Source: Microbacterium hatanonis
GTDB lineage: Bacteria > Actinomycetota > Actinomycetes > Actinomycetales > Microbacteriaceae
Reading direction: 5' to 3'
Length of the DNA stretch: 64,000 nt
Assembly: GCF_008017415.1 (NCBI RefSeq)
Contig: NZ_VRSV01000001.1
Location: forward strand, 186,001 to 250,000
Positions 1 through 8,622 of this stretch are shown here, in pieces. Position numbers and translations under genes: made by a program. The notes beneath the pieces were generated by a model that ran no database searches, was not told the origin of the DNA, and saw nothing but the letters and a program-made list of their open reading frames with translations. Every line of letters begins with the position of its first letter. Within the stretch, counting starts at the first letter, position 1.

Positions 1-800
1 TCGCCGACGGCACGGTGCGCGCGAGCTCGCAGGCCGATGTCGCGTTCAGCGTGCAGTCGGCGGTGAAGCCCTTCCTCTTCGCGCTCGCGCTGCTCGACAC
101 CGACGGCGAGGCGCTCGACCGCATCGGCATCGAGCCGACCGGTGAGGCGTTCGACGCGATCAAGCTCGAGAGTCACACCGGGCGCCCGCCGAACCCGATG
201 GTCAATGCCGGCGCGCTCCTGACGGCGGCCCTGGTCGACGGCGACGACCCCGACGCCCGCACCGAGCGGATCGTCCGCGGCCTCTCGGCCTTCGCCGGTC
301 GCGATCTCGAGATCGACGACGAGGTCGCGCGCTGCGAGCACCTGCTGGGCGACCGCAACCACGCCCTGGCGCACCTCATGCGAGCCGAAGGCACCCTCGA
401 GGTCGGCGCCGACGACGCGGTCGCCGTCTACGCCCGGGCCTGCGCGGTGCTCGTCGACGCGCAGACGCTCGCGGTCATGGGCGCGACCCTCGCCCTGGGC
501 GGGGTGAACCCCGTGACGGGCGAGAGGGTCGTGTCCGCTCGGGTCGCTCGCGACGTGGTGTCGGTGATGGCCACGTGCGGGGTCTACGACGGCTCGGGGC
601 GGTGGATGCGCAGCGTCGGGGTGCCCGCGAAGTCGAGTGTGTCGGGGGCGATCGTGCTGTCGGCGCCCGGTCTGCTGGGGGCAGCGGTCGTCAGCCCGCC
701 GCTGGATGAGCAGGGCACCAGTGTGCGGGGCCGCGTCGTCAGCGAACGGCTGTCGGCCGACCTCGGGCTGCACGTCTTCGGGGTTCCCGCCCACGCCTGA
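1..800 (+). CDS. glsA: Glutaminase (serine-dependent, GlsA type), 5' end outside window
   Basis: Hydrolyses L-glutamine to glutamate and ammonia in the cytoplasm. The reading frame is already open at base 3, so the N-terminus lies upstream of the window. The visible part has the family's SxxK motif (S-A-V-K in the context FSVQSAVKPF), the PPNPMVNAGAL segment and the GGVNPVTGE segment, all characteristic of the beta-lactamase-fold glutaminases. The C-terminal part, with GVPAKSSVSGAI before the end, is complete. About 266 residues are visible of a usual ~305-330. No neighbour suggests a special role; a lipoprotein gene follows after a short gap. The family call is secure; the true start cannot be seen. 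Confidence 0.93.
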   Translation, partial: ADGTVRASSQADVAFSVQSAVKPFLFALALLDTDGEALDRIGIEPTGEAFDAIKLESHTGRPPNPMVNAGALLTAALVDGDDPDARTERIVRGLSAFAGRDLEIDDEVARCEHLLGDRNHALAHLMRAEGTLEVGADDAVAVYARACAVLVDAQTLAVMGATLALGGVNPVTGERVVSARVARDVVSVMATCGVYDGSGRWMRSVGVPAKSSVSGAIVLSAPGLLGAAVVSPPLDEQGTSVRGRVVSERLSADLGLHVFGVPAHA

Positions 801-877
801 TCCTCCCGCGCATCGTTACCGGTCCGTTGCGCCGGGCCTCCCGGGCCGCGTTTAGCGTGGAACGAGGGGGTGCGCTG

Positions 878-1894
878 ATGCGTCGAGGATCGGTCATCGC
901 TTCGGTCTGCGCCGTCGCGGGGATGCTGCTGCTGAGCGGATGCGGGGGAGCGCCGGGCGTCCTTCCCGAGCCCCGCGGCGAGGCGACCATCGTCGACGAG
1001 ATGGTCTGCGCCGACCCCCTGGGCGAGGCCGAGGCGCCGGCGGCGGGCACCGTGCCCGACGGATTCGCTCCCGTCGCGGTCTACCGCTGCGGCCCGTTCG
1101 CGACACGCGAGCTCGACGGCGGCGCGGTCTGGTCGGGAACCCTCGTCGAGCGTTTCGAGGGAGACCTCGCGCCGTTCCTGTCGGCGATCGGCGCGCCGAG
1201 CGACCCGCGGTGGTTCGGGGCCTGCGCGGCGAACATGGTCGCCGCACCGGACCTGTGGGCCGAGGACGCCGCCGGCCGGTTCGTCCGCCTGTCGTACCCG
1301 TCGACCGGGTGCAGCCAGCCGAAGCTCGACGCCGTCGACGAGCAGTTCGCGCGACTCGCCCTCGCCGACGAGGTCTTCACGCCCCTGTCCCTACTGTCGA
1401 CCCCCGAGGCCGTCGCCGCCGGCTGCGAGACGCGTGCGAGCGTCACCGTGCTGAATATCCTGACCTCCGGCGCCGAGACCCTGCGGTCTCAGCCGGCCGA
1501 CGGGGGAAGCGGCGAGAGCGTTGCGACGATCCCCGACGACTCCGCGGTCCTCCCCGCGGCGGCGGACGTCGGGGGGCTGCGCGCGTGCGTCTACGCCTCC
1601 GATACGACCGAGGGCGGCGTGCGCATGGTCGGTGACGAGGGGATCTTCGCGGGCGTTCTCCATCTGGATGCGGCGGAGGCGGCGGCCGCGCTCGCCGAGG
1701 TCTCGGGGGCTGCCGAGGCGAGCGCCCACTGCCCGGAGGTCGCGTCGCGGTTCGTCGTCGCGCAGCCGCTCGGAGCGCGCAGCGGGGCCGAGGGGTTCAC
1801 GGTCGAGCTGGACGGCTGCCGCCGGGTGGTCGATCCTGCGTTCCGTACCCTCGCAGCATCCGACGTGCTGATCTCGCTCGTGTCGCCTCGGTGA
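878..1894 (+). CDS. Putative lipoprotein of unknown function
   Basis: A 338-residue secreted lipoprotein. The start is the ATG preceded by a GAGGGGG ribosome site, not the in-frame start 51 bases earlier. The N-terminus has two arginines, a hydrophobic stretch and a lipobox LSGC with the modified cysteine at about residue 22. The rest is acidic, has several cysteines that could pair outside the cell, and no domain I recognise. A TANNNT -10 element (TAGCGT, 853-858) lies just upstream, so it probably has its own short-leader transcript. The downstream gene is a TetR regulator with its own promoter, so the two need not be linked. Confidence 0.8.
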   Translation: MRRGSVIASVCAVAGMLLLSGCGGAPGVLPEPRGEATIVDEMVCADPLGEAEAPAAGTVPDGFAPVAVYRCGPFATRELDGGAVWSGTLVERFEGDLAPFLSAIGAPSDPRWFGACAANMVAAPDLWAEDAAGRFVRLSYPSTGCSQPKLDAVDEQFARLALADEVFTPLSLLSTPEAVAAGCETRASVTVLNILTSGAETLRSQPADGGSGESVATIPDDSAVLPAAADVGGLRACVYASDTTEGGVRMVGDEGIFAGVLHLDAAEAAAALAEVSGAAEASAHCPEVASRFVVAQPLGARSGAEGFTVELDGCRRVVDPAFRTLAASDVLISLVSPR

Positions 1895-1907
1895 CTTTAC
1901 CTATAGC

Positions 1908-1937
1908 TTGTAGGCAAAGGCCTTAAGGGTGTAGGTT
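1908..1937 (+). promoter_or_regulatory. Promoter of the TetR gene, leaderless, with palindrome in spacer
   Basis: A -35 like TTGTAG (1908-1913) and a -10 TAGGTT (1932-1937) are separated by 18 bases. Only six bases separate the -10 from the ATG at 1944, so transcription should begin at the start codon. The spacer contains the perfect palindrome AAGGCCTT (1917-1924), a plausible autoregulatory operator for the TetR protein. Confidence 0.6.
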
Positions 1938-1943
1938 CAGTGC

Positions 1944-2522
1944 ATGCCCCGAGCCCATCTCTCGACCGCGTCGGTGGTCGCCGATGCCGCTGCGCTCGCC
2001 GACAGCGACGGTCTCGCCGCCGTCACGATCTCGGCCGTCGCCCGTCGGCTCGGGGTCAAGCCCGCCAGCCTCTACGAACATGTCGCGGGGCTCGCCCCGC
2101 TTCTCGACGGAGTGCAGATCCTCGCGCTCGATGAGGTGGGGGAGCGGACGGGCGCGGCGGTGGCCGGCCGTTCGGGCCGCGATGCCCTCCGCGGCCTCGC
2201 CGACGCGCACCGCGATTACGCGAACACCCGGCCCGGAGCGTGGGCGGCGCTGCAGCGACCCGCCTCGTCGGCCGTCGCCGGGTCGCCCGAGGCGGCTCGG
2301 GTCGCCGGGCTGCTCCTCGCCGTCGTGCGAGGCTTCCGCGTCCCCGACGACGACCTCGTCCACGCCGCTCGGCTGGTGGGCGCGACGATCAACGGATTCC
2401 TCACCCTCACCCGCGCCGAGGCTTTCGCGCACCGCCCCGATTCCGAAGACGCCTCGTGGGCGGCGGCCGTCGATGCCCTCGACCGCGCCCTCGACTCCTG
2501 GCCCGAAAGAAGCGCCCCATGA
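1944..2522 (+). CDS. TetR family transcriptional regulator
   Basis: A 192-residue one-component repressor. Residues about 8-52 form a TetR-type helix-turn-helix (TISAVARRLGVKPASLYEHV is the recognition region), and the C-terminal half resembles the WHG-type ligand domain (PF13305). There is no ribosome site; a -10 six bases before the ATG points to a leaderless mRNA. Its stop overlaps the start of the SGNH hydrolase gene by ATGA, so the two are translationally coupled and the regulator probably controls this operon, including itself. The ligand is unknown. Confidence 0.85.
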   Translation: MPRAHLSTASVVADAAALADSDGLAAVTISAVARRLGVKPASLYEHVAGLAPLLDGVQILALDEVGERTGAAVAGRSGRDALRGLADAHRDYANTRPGAWAALQRPASSAVAGSPEAARVAGLLLAVVRGFRVPDDDLVHAARLVGATINGFLTLTRAEAFAHRPDSEDASWAAAVDALDRALDSWPERSAP

Positions 2523-3670
2523 TCTCCACACCGTTCACCCCCGACCTCGTGCGCGGGGCGGCCGAGCTCGAGACCGTCGATCGGGGCGTCACCCCGCACC
2601 GCCTGCCCGCGTGGGTGGGGCGGCGGTTCCCCGACCCGCAGCTGCTCTCCATGGAGGTCCAGCCCTCCGGGGTGTGCCTGTCGTTCGAGACCACGGCGAC
2701 GGTGATCGAGCTCGTCACCCACCCGTCGCGCGTCGCCTACCGGGGCATCGATCGGCCCCGGGGGCGCATCGACGTCGTGGTCGACGGTGTCCTGCGACGA
2801 CGCGACGAGCTGGCCGGCGGCGACAGCGTCGAGGTCGACCTGCAGACCGGCGGCTCGACCGCGCACCGGGGCGAGGCCCACACGACGCGGGTCGACGGCC
2901 TGGGGGAGGGGTCGAAGGTCGTCGAGGTCTGGCTCCCCCACAACGAGGCGCTCGACCTCGTCGATCTCCGCACCGATGCGCCGATCGCGCCGCGCACCGA
3001 TCGCCGGCGACGGTGGGTGCACCACGGCAGTTCGATCAGCCAGGGCTCCAACGCCGTCGCGCCGACCGAGATCTGGCCCGTGGCCGCGGCCCGGGCCGCC
3101 GGCGACGTCGAGCTGCGCAACCTCGGGCTGGGCGGCAGCGCCCAGGTGGATCCGTTCCTCGCGCGGGTGATCCGCGACGCGCCGGCCGACCTGATCAGCG
3201 TCAAGCTCGGCATCAACGTCGTCAACATCGACGGATTCCGCCTGCGCACCTTCGTGCCCGCGGTGCACGGATTCCTCGACACGATCCGCGAGGGCCATCC
3301 CGATACGCCCCTGCTCGTGGTCTCGCCGATCTTCTGCGGAATCCACGAGTCCACCCCCGGGCCCGGCGCGTTCGACCCGGCGAGCTTCACGACGGGCCGG
3401 GTGCGATTCGTCGCCACCGGCTCGCCGGCCGACGTCGCGCGGGGGAGTCTGACGCTCGAGGTGATCCGCGACGCTCTGCGCGCGGTCGTCGAGACGCGAT
3501 CCGACGACCCGCGCCTGCACTACCTCGACGGTCTCGATCTCTACGGCGCGGCCGACGCGGAGGCGCTGCCGCTCCCCGACGCGCTGCATCCCGACACCGA
3601 GGCGCACGCCCTCATCGCCCGGCGCTTCGTCGAGCGCGCTTTCGGGGTCGACGCTCCGTTCGGTCGCTGA
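2519..3670 (+). CDS. SGNH/GDSL hydrolase (carbohydrate esterase-like)
   Basis: A 383-residue acyl-ester hydrolase with an N-terminal beta-sandwich-like domain (about 30-155) and a C-terminal SGNH domain, the layout of SsfX3-like esterases. Block I is HGSSIS with the likely nucleophile Ser172, block II is LGLGG, block III is GINVVN, and the Asp-x-x-His of block V lies in PDALHPD near the end. There is no signal peptide, so it acts in the cytoplasm. The start overlaps the tetR stop. Substrate is unknown; deacetylation of a sugar or small molecule is an inference from the family. Confidence 0.82.
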   Translation: MISTPFTPDLVRGAAELETVDRGVTPHRLPAWVGRRFPDPQLLSMEVQPSGVCLSFETTATVIELVTHPSRVAYRGIDRPRGRIDVVVDGVLRRRDELAGGDSVEVDLQTGGSTAHRGEAHTTRVDGLGEGSKVVEVWLPHNEALDLVDLRTDAPIAPRTDRRRRWVHHGSSISQGSNAVAPTEIWPVAAARAAGDVELRNLGLGGSAQVDPFLARVIRDAPADLISVKLGINVVNIDGFRLRTFVPAVHGFLDTIREGHPDTPLLVVSPIFCGIHESTPGPGAFDPASFTTGRVRFVATGSPADVARGSLTLEVIRDALRAVVETRSDDPRLHYLDGLDLYGAADAEALPLPDALHPDTEAHALIARRFVERAFGVDAPFGR

Positions 3671-3724
3671 GAGCCCGAAACACCCGGAGCGCGCGGGCGC
3701 AGCATCCGGGTGTCTCGGACTCTC
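3669..3724. repeat. 56-bp inverted-repeat element, family 1 copy 1
   Basis: Left arm 3669-3687 (GAGAGCCCGAAACACCCGG) and right arm 3706-3724 pair at 17 of 19 positions around an 18-base loop. It starts within the SGNH stop codon and lies between convergent genes, so it can serve as a bidirectional terminator. The same architecture and near-identical arms recur at 5401-5456 and 14809-14864. Confidence 0.85.
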
Positions 3725-3744
3725 AGGAGTCGGCCGACCGCCCG

Positions 3745-5376
3745 CTACAGGTATTTCGCGTAGGCGGGCACCGTCAGGAACGCGGGGAACTCCTCGCGCA
3801 GAGCGACCTCGCGGAAGAGCTCGGCGGCGTCGTCGAAACGGTCGCCGGGGGAGCGTGACGCCCCGGCGAGCTCGGCGGCGATGAGCGCCTCGACGTAGTC
3901 CCGCGTGATCGGGGTGCCCTCGTCGGTCGTGCGGTCCTGGTGGATCCACTGCCACACCTGCGAGCGCGAGATCTCGGCGGTCGCCGCATCCTCCATCAGA
4001 TTGTCGATCGCGACGGCTCCCTGGCCCCGCAGCCATGCCTCGAGGTAGCGGATGGCCACGGCGACGTTGCCGCGCACCCCCGCCGCCGTGATCGGCAGTC
4101 CGATGTGCACGTCGAGCAGGCGCTTCGCCGTCGCCTCCTCGCGCGCCCGGTCGACCGTCGCCGGGGCGCTGCGCCGACCGATCTGGTTCGGCCGATCGCC
4201 GAGCACCGCGTCGAATTCGGCGCGCGCCACGGGGATGAGGTCGGGGTGCGCGACCCACGTGCCGTCGAAGCCGTCGCCGGCCTCGCGCTTCTTGTCGGCC
4301 GCCACCTTCTCGAAGGCGCGGGCGGTCACCCCGGGGTCGCGGCGGTTCGGGATGAAGGCGCTCATGCCGCCGATCGCGTAGGCCCCGCGGCGGTGACAGG
4401 TCGTCACGAGCAGTTCGGTGTAGGCGCGCATGAACGGCACGGTCATGGTCACGTCGCTGCGGTCGGGGAGGACGAACCGTGCTCCGCGACCCCGGTAGTT
4501 CTTGATGATCGAGAAGATGTAGTCCCACCGACCCGCGTTCAGCCCCGCGCAGTGGTCGCGGAGGGCGTAGAGGATCTCCTCCATCTCGAAGGCGGCGGGC
4601 AGCGTCTCGATCAGAACGGTCGCGCGGATCGTGCCGTGCGCGATGCCGAGCGAGTGCTCGCTGAACGAGAACACGTCGTCCCACAGCCGAGCCTCCTCCG
4701 CCGACTCGAGCTTCGCGAGGTAGAAGTAGGGCCCCCGGCCGGAGTCGATGAGGGCCTGCGCGTTGTGGAAGAAGTAGAGCCCGAAGTCGACGAGCGAGCC
4801 GGATGCGGCGAGCTCGCGCCCCTCGCGGTCGGTGAACCGCAGGTGCTTCTCGGGCAGGTGCCAGCCGCGCGGGCGCATGACGATCGTCGGCGTGCGCTCG
4901 GCCGTCACCGCGTAGTTCCTGCCCTCCGCGCTGGTGAACCGCAGCTGCCCGCGGATCGCGTCGCGGAGCGTCAGCTGCCCCTCGACGACGTTCTTCCAGG
5001 TCGGCGAGGTCGCGTCCTCCTGGTCGGCGAGCCAGACCCGGGCGCCGGAGTTCAGCGCGTTGATCGCCATCTTCGGATCGGTGGGGCCGGTGATCTCCAC
5101 CCGGCGGTCTTCGAGTCCCGGGCCCGCACCCGCGACCCGCCACGTGGTGTCCGCCCGGATGTAGGCGGTGTCGTCGCGGAAGCTCGGGTCGTGCCCGATG
5201 CCGATCTGGAAGTGGCGACGGAGACGGTCGGCGAGCCGGTCGAGGCGCCGGCCGCCGAACCGGGCGTGCAGCGCCGAGACGAAGGCGATCGCCTCGGGCG
5301 TGAGGATCTCGTCGTAGCGGTCGCCGAGGGGACCGGCGATCTCGAGGGCGGGTGGGGGTTCGGTGAGAAGGGTCAT
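3745..5376 (-). CDS. aceB: Malate synthase A
   Basis: Condenses glyoxylate with acetyl-CoA to give malate, the second step of the glyoxylate shunt. The 543-residue length is right for the A isoform. Recognisable family segments include MRPRGWHLPEKH, the GRWDYIFSIIKN active-site region, and the C-terminal QVWQWIHQ. The start has an AGGACA site eight bases upstream. It lies downstream of aceA on the same strand, separated by a 56-bp inverted repeat that may reduce read-through. Acetate or fatty-acid growth is the expected condition for expression, probably under the nearby RamB. Confidence 0.97.
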   Translation of the reverse strand: MTLLTEPPPALEIAGPLGDRYDEILTPEAIAFVSALHARFGGRRLDRLADRLRRHFQIGIGHDPSFRDDTAYIRADTTWRVAGAGPGLEDRRVEITGPTDPKMAINALNSGARVWLADQEDATSPTWKNVVEGQLTLRDAIRGQLRFTSAEGRNYAVTAERTPTIVMRPRGWHLPEKHLRFTDREGRELAASGSLVDFGLYFFHNAQALIDSGRGPYFYLAKLESAEEARLWDDVFSFSEHSLGIAHGTIRATVLIETLPAAFEMEEILYALRDHCAGLNAGRWDYIFSIIKNYRGRGARFVLPDRSDVTMTVPFMRAYTELLVTTCHRRGAYAIGGMSAFIPNRRDPGVTARAFEKVAADKKREAGDGFDGTWVAHPDLIPVARAEFDAVLGDRPNQIGRRSAPATVDRAREEATAKRLLDVHIGLPITAAGVRGNVAVAIRYLEAWLRGQGAVAIDNLMEDAATAEISRSQVWQWIHQDRTTDEGTPITRDYVEALIAAELAGASRSPGDRFDDAAELFREVALREEFPAFLTVPAYAKYL

Positions 5377-5400
5377 GGTCGTGTCCTGTCTGTGAGGTGA

Positions 5401-5456
5401 GAGTCCAAGACACCCGGGAGCGGGCGAGGCGTCGTCCGGGTGTCGTGGACTCTCGA
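5401..5456. repeat. 56-bp inverted-repeat element, family 1 copy 2
   Basis: Arms 5401-5419 (GAGAGTCCAAGACACCCGG) and 5438-5456 pair at 18 of 19 positions around an 18-base loop. It sits between aceA and aceB, which are on the same strand, so here it would be an intercistronic hairpin rather than a simple operon end. Confidence 0.88.
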
Positions 5457-5463
5457 CGGGTGT

Positions 5464-6780
5464 TCAGTGGAACTGGGATGCTTCGGTCGAGCCCGCCAGC
5501 GCGAGGGTGGCGCTGTCGGGGTTGAGTGCGGTCGAGACGGCGTCGAAGTAGCCCGTTCCGACCTCGCGCTGATGCCTGGTCGCGGTGTAGCCGCGCGCTT
5601 CGGAGGCGAACTCCGCCTCCTGCAGTTCGACGTACGCGCTCATGGCGCGCTCGGCGTATCCCTTGGCGAGGTCGAACATCGCGTGGTTCACGGCGTGGAA
5701 CCCGGCCAGGGTGATGAACTGGAACTTGTAGCCGAGCTCGGCGAGCTCGGCCTGGAACGAGGCGATCTGCGCGTCGTCGAGGTGGCGTTTCCAGTTGAAG
5801 CTCGGCGAGCAGTTGTAGGCGAGGAGCTTGCCCGGGAACCGTGCATGGACCGCCGCGGCGAACGCGCGGGCCAGCTCGATGTCGGGTTCGCCGGTCTCGA
5901 CCCAGAGCAGATCGGCGTAGGGCGCGAAGGCGAGCCCTCGGCTGATCACGGAGTCGAGACCGGGCCGCACGCGGTAGAAGCCCTCGCTGGTGCGCTCGCC
6001 GGTGGTGAACTCCCGGTCGCGCTCGTCGACGTCGCTGGTGAGGAGATCGGCGGCCAGCGCGTCGGTGCGGGCGATGATGACCGTCGGCACGCCTGCGACG
6101 TCCGCGGCCAGGCGCGCGGCGTTGAGGGTGCGGATGTGCTGACGCGTGGGCACCAGCACCTTGCCGCCGAGGTGCCCGCACTTCTTCTCGCTCGCGAGCT
6201 GGTCCTCCCAGTGGATACCGGCGGCCCCGGCCTCGATGAGGGACTGCGCCAGCTCGTAGGCGTTGAGGGGCCCGCCGAAGCCCGCCTCCGCGTCGGCGAC
6301 GATCGGTGCGAGCCAGTCGGCGGAGGTCCTGCCCTCGGCGTGCTCGATCTGGTCCTGCCGGATCAGCGCGTTGTTGATGCGCCGCACGACCGCGGGCACC
6401 GAGTTGGCGGGGTACAGGCTCTGGTCGGGGTAGGTCTGCCCCGACAGGTTGCCGTCGGCGGCGACCTGCCACCCCGAGAGGTAGATGGCCTTCAGGCCCG
6501 CCCGCACCTGCTGCACGGCCTGGCCGCCCGTGTAGGCGCCGAGGGCGCGGACGTACTCCTCGGTGTGCAGGAGGTTCCAGAGGTTCTCCGCGCCCCGGCG
6601 GGCGAGGGTGTTCTCCTCGCGCACGCTTCCGCGGATGCGCACCACGTCGTCGGCGGAGTAGGTGCGTTCGACCCCGTCCCAGCGGGGATCGGTGTCCCAC
6701 AACTCGCGCAGCTCGGCCGCGGTCTGGGTCTGGTCGCCGGGGCGGAGGGGCGCCCTGCCGGGCGTGGCCTGGATCGTCAT
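5464..6780 (-). CDS. aceA: Isocitrate lyase
   Basis: Cleaves isocitrate to succinate and glyoxylate, committing carbon to the glyoxylate shunt. The 438-residue protein has the catalytic motif KKCGHLGG with the active cysteine at about residue 201, and the family segments GIHWEDQL and [12 protein letters not shown]. The chosen ATG has a clear GAGGAG ribosome site; the frame stays open far upstream but that part is non-coding shadow of ramB. It is divergent from ramB, whose homologues control this gene in Corynebacterium and Mycobacterium. Confidence 0.98.
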   Translation of the reverse strand: MTIQATPGRAPLRPGDQTQTAAELRELWDTDPRWDGVERTYSADDVVRIRGSVREENTLARRGAENLWNLLHTEEYVRALGAYTGGQAVQQVRAGLKAIYLSGWQVAADGNLSGQTYPDQSLYPANSVPAVVRRINNALIRQDQIEHAEGRTSADWLAPIVADAEAGFGGPLNAYELAQSLIEAGAAGIHWEDQLASEKKCGHLGGKVLVPTRQHIRTLNAARLAADVAGVPTVIIARTDALAADLLTSDVDERDREFTTGERTSEGFYRVRPGLDSVISRGLAFAPYADLLWVETGEPDIELARAFAAAVHARFPGKLLAYNCSPSFNWKRHLDDAQIASFQAELAELGYKFQFITLAGFHAVNHAMFDLAKGYAERAMSAYVELQEAEFASEARGYTATRHQREVGTGYFDAVSTALNPDSATLALAGSTEASQFH

Positions 6781-6891
6781 CGTCGTCTCCTCGGGGTGGG
6801 GCGGATGCTGCGGTGCATCGCCGGTTCTTCCTCCACGATCCGTGAAGAGTGACGGCTTCTGCGGAGGGATCTCGGCAGAAGAATCCCGAGA

Positions 6892-6912
6892 ATTCTGTTT
6901 TCGTGACAGAAT
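6892..6912. promoter_or_regulatory. Inverted repeat in the aceA/ramB gap, candidate RamB operator
   Basis: ATTCTGT (6892-6898) and ACAGAAT (6906-6912) form a perfect 7-bp inverted repeat with a 7-base spacer, overlapping the EcoRI-like GAATTC. The right arm contains CAGAAT, which sits six bases before the ramB ATG like the -10 elements of other leaderless genes here. A protein bound there would block ramB and influence aceA. The sequence differs from the known corynebacterial RamB motif, so the assignment rests on position. Confidence 0.5.
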
Positions 6913-6918
6913 CCCCGG

Positions 6919-8397
6919 ATGGACGACGTCGTTCGCCTCCCCGCAGCATCCGATCCTCCCGACGATGGAGGAGTGGACGCACTCACCATCGGTCGCCGTA
7001 TCCGTCAGCTCCGCTCCGAGCGGGGGATGACCCTCGACGAGCTCGCTGCCGCGGTCGGTCGCGCGCCGAGCCAGCTGTCGGTCATCGAGAACGGGCGGCG
7101 CGAGCCCAAGCTCACCCTGCTGCAGTCGATCGCCCGAGCGCTCGGAACCACGCTCGACGCGATCCTCGCGTCGGAGACCCTCGACGAGCGCTCCACGCTC
7201 GAGATCGCCGTGGAGCGCGCGATGCGCGGGCAGACCTTCACCGCGCTCGGCATCGAGCCGTTCCGCGTGGGCAAGACCGTGCCCGACGAGGTGCTGCGGG
7301 CGATGCTCGCGCTGCAGGGCGAGATCGACCGCCTGCGCGACGAGCGCGCGGCCACCCCCGAGGAGGCGCGGCGGGCCAACGTGGCGCTGCGCCGCCTGAT
7401 GCGCACGCAGGACAACTACTTCCCCGAGCTGGAGCGCCGGGCCGAGGAGATCCTGAACGCCGTCGACCACCCCGGCGGTCCTCTGACGCAGCGCACGGCG
7501 AACGACATCGCCGGGCACCTCGGGTTCACACTGCACTACGTGCCCGATCTCCCGCAGACCACCCGCAGCGTCGCCGACATCGCCCACGGACGCCTGTACC
7601 TCTCGAGCGGCCTCACGGCGAAGGGCGACCCGCGCACCGCCGTGCTGCAGGCGCTGTCGAGCCGGATCCTCGGGCACAGCGAGCCGACGAGCTACGCGGA
7701 GTTCCTGCGCCAGCGCGTCGAGACGAACTACCTCACCGGAGCCCTGCTGATTCCGCAGTCCCACGCCGTGCCGTTCCTCCGCGACGCGAAGGAGGCGCGC
7801 GCCATCAGCATCGAAGACCTCCGCGATGCCTACTCGGTGTCGTACGAGACGGCGGCGCACCGTTTCACCAACCTCGCCACGACGCACCTCGGCATCGCGG
7901 TGCACTTCCTGAAGGTGCACGAGTCGGGCACCATCACGAAGGCCTACGAGAACGACGACGTGAACTTCCCCGCCGATCGACTCGGGGCGATCGAGGGGCA
8001 GATGTGCTGCCGGCGCTGGACGAGTCGCGTGGTCTTCGACGTCGACGACAGGTTCAACCCGTACTACCAGTACACGGACACGGGCAACGGCACGTACTGG
8101 TGCACGGCCCGGGTCGAAGCATCCAGCGAGGGAGAGCACTCCGTGAGCGTGGGCGTGCGGTTCGACGACACCAAGTGGTTCCTCGGACGCGACACGCCCC
8201 ATCGCGGGGTGTCGAAGCACTCGGTCGATGTGTGCTGCCGTCGGGCTCCCGCCGAGCTGGAGGCCGCGTGGCGGGAGAACTCGTGGCCGAACGTGCGGAC
8301 GCCCCGCACGCTGCTCGCCACCCTGCCGACCGGGGCGTTCCCCGGCGTCGACGCGACCGACGTGTACGAGTTCCTCGAGGCCCACGCCCCGCGCTGA
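6919..8397 (+). CDS. ramB: RamB-type regulator of acetate metabolism
   Basis: A 492-residue regulator with an N-terminal XRE helix-turn-helix (about 25-80; [12 protein letters not shown] is the recognition part) followed by an IrrE-like middle region and a C-terminal short-chain-fatty-acyl regulator domain rich in cysteines ([21 protein letters not shown]). No HEXXH zinc motif is visible, so peptidase activity is unlikely. Orthologues repress or modulate aceA and aceB according to carbon source; the divergent arrangement with aceA supports the same role. The ATG has no ribosome site and a -10-like CAGAAT six bases upstream, suggesting a leaderless mRNA. A GTG 54 bases in is less likely because its purine stretch is too close. 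Confidence 0.88.
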   Translation: MDDVVRLPAASDPPDDGGVDALTIGRRIRQLRSERGMTLDELAAAVGRAPSQLSVIENGRREPKLTLLQSIARALGTTLDAILASETLDERSTLEIAVERAMRGQTFTALGIEPFRVGKTVPDEVLRAMLALQGEIDRLRDERAATPEEARRANVALRRLMRTQDNYFPELERRAEEILNAVDHPGGPLTQRTANDIAGHLGFTLHYVPDLPQTTRSVADIAHGRLYLSSGLTAKGDPRTAVLQALSSRILGHSEPTSYAEFLRQRVETNYLTGALLIPQSHAVPFLRDAKEARAISIEDLRDAYSVSYETAAHRFTNLATTHLGIAVHFLKVHESGTITKAYENDDVNFPADRLGAIEGQMCCRRWTSRVVFDVDDRFNPYYQYTDTGNGTYWCTARVEASSEGEHSVSVGVRFDDTKWFLGRDTPHRGVSKHSVDVCCRRAPAELEAAWRENSWPNVRTPRTLLATLPTGAFPGVDATDVYEFLEAHAPR

Positions 8398-8408
8398 TCG
8401 CCCGCCGC

Positions 8409-8480
8409 CGGTTCGGGGCGTCCTTCTCGGCTCGGGGCACGATATCCCGCGCCCCGAGCGGCACATCGCGCCCCGAACCG
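8409..8480. terminator. Nested 72-bp inverted repeat after ramB
   Basis: CGGTTCGGGGCG (8409-8420) pairs perfectly with 8469-8480, and inside it GCTCGGGGC (8430-8438) pairs with 8451-8459. The double hairpin follows the ramB stop and has no T-run. It probably ends or protects the ramB transcript and resembles in design the other intergenic inverted repeats, although its sequence differs. Confidence 0.6.
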
Positions 8481-8539
8481 TCGTCGCCGGCGAGTGGGGC
8501 CGGTGCCGGTTGCGCTCGCCGCCGCCGCGACCTACTCTG

Positions 8540-8566
8540 TTGATCGCGCTGTTTAAGCGCATAAAC
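8540..8566 (+). promoter_or_regulatory. Promoter and LacI-type operator of the sugar ABC/GH3 operon
   Basis: GTTTAAGCGCATAAAC (8551-8566) is a palindrome with 7 of 8 paired positions and a central GCGC, typical of LacI-family operators. A -35 like TTGATC (8540-8545) lies just before it, so a bound repressor would block the promoter. The natural candidate is the LacI protein encoded at the end of the same operon. Confidence 0.62.
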
Positions 8567-8622
8567 GATTCGACGACGAAGCACGGGCCCCACCGGGGCG
8601 CGCACGTTCGAGGAGGAACATG

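Noticed and set aside
2216..6982. 1588-codon open frame on the minus strand
   Set aside because: It runs antisense or out of frame across tetR, SGNH, aceB and aceA with low-complexity Arg/Pro/Ala translation; long shadow frames are expected at this GC content.
6919..8397. RamB-like protein as an active zinc peptidase
   Set aside because: No HEXXH motif is present in the IrrE-like region.
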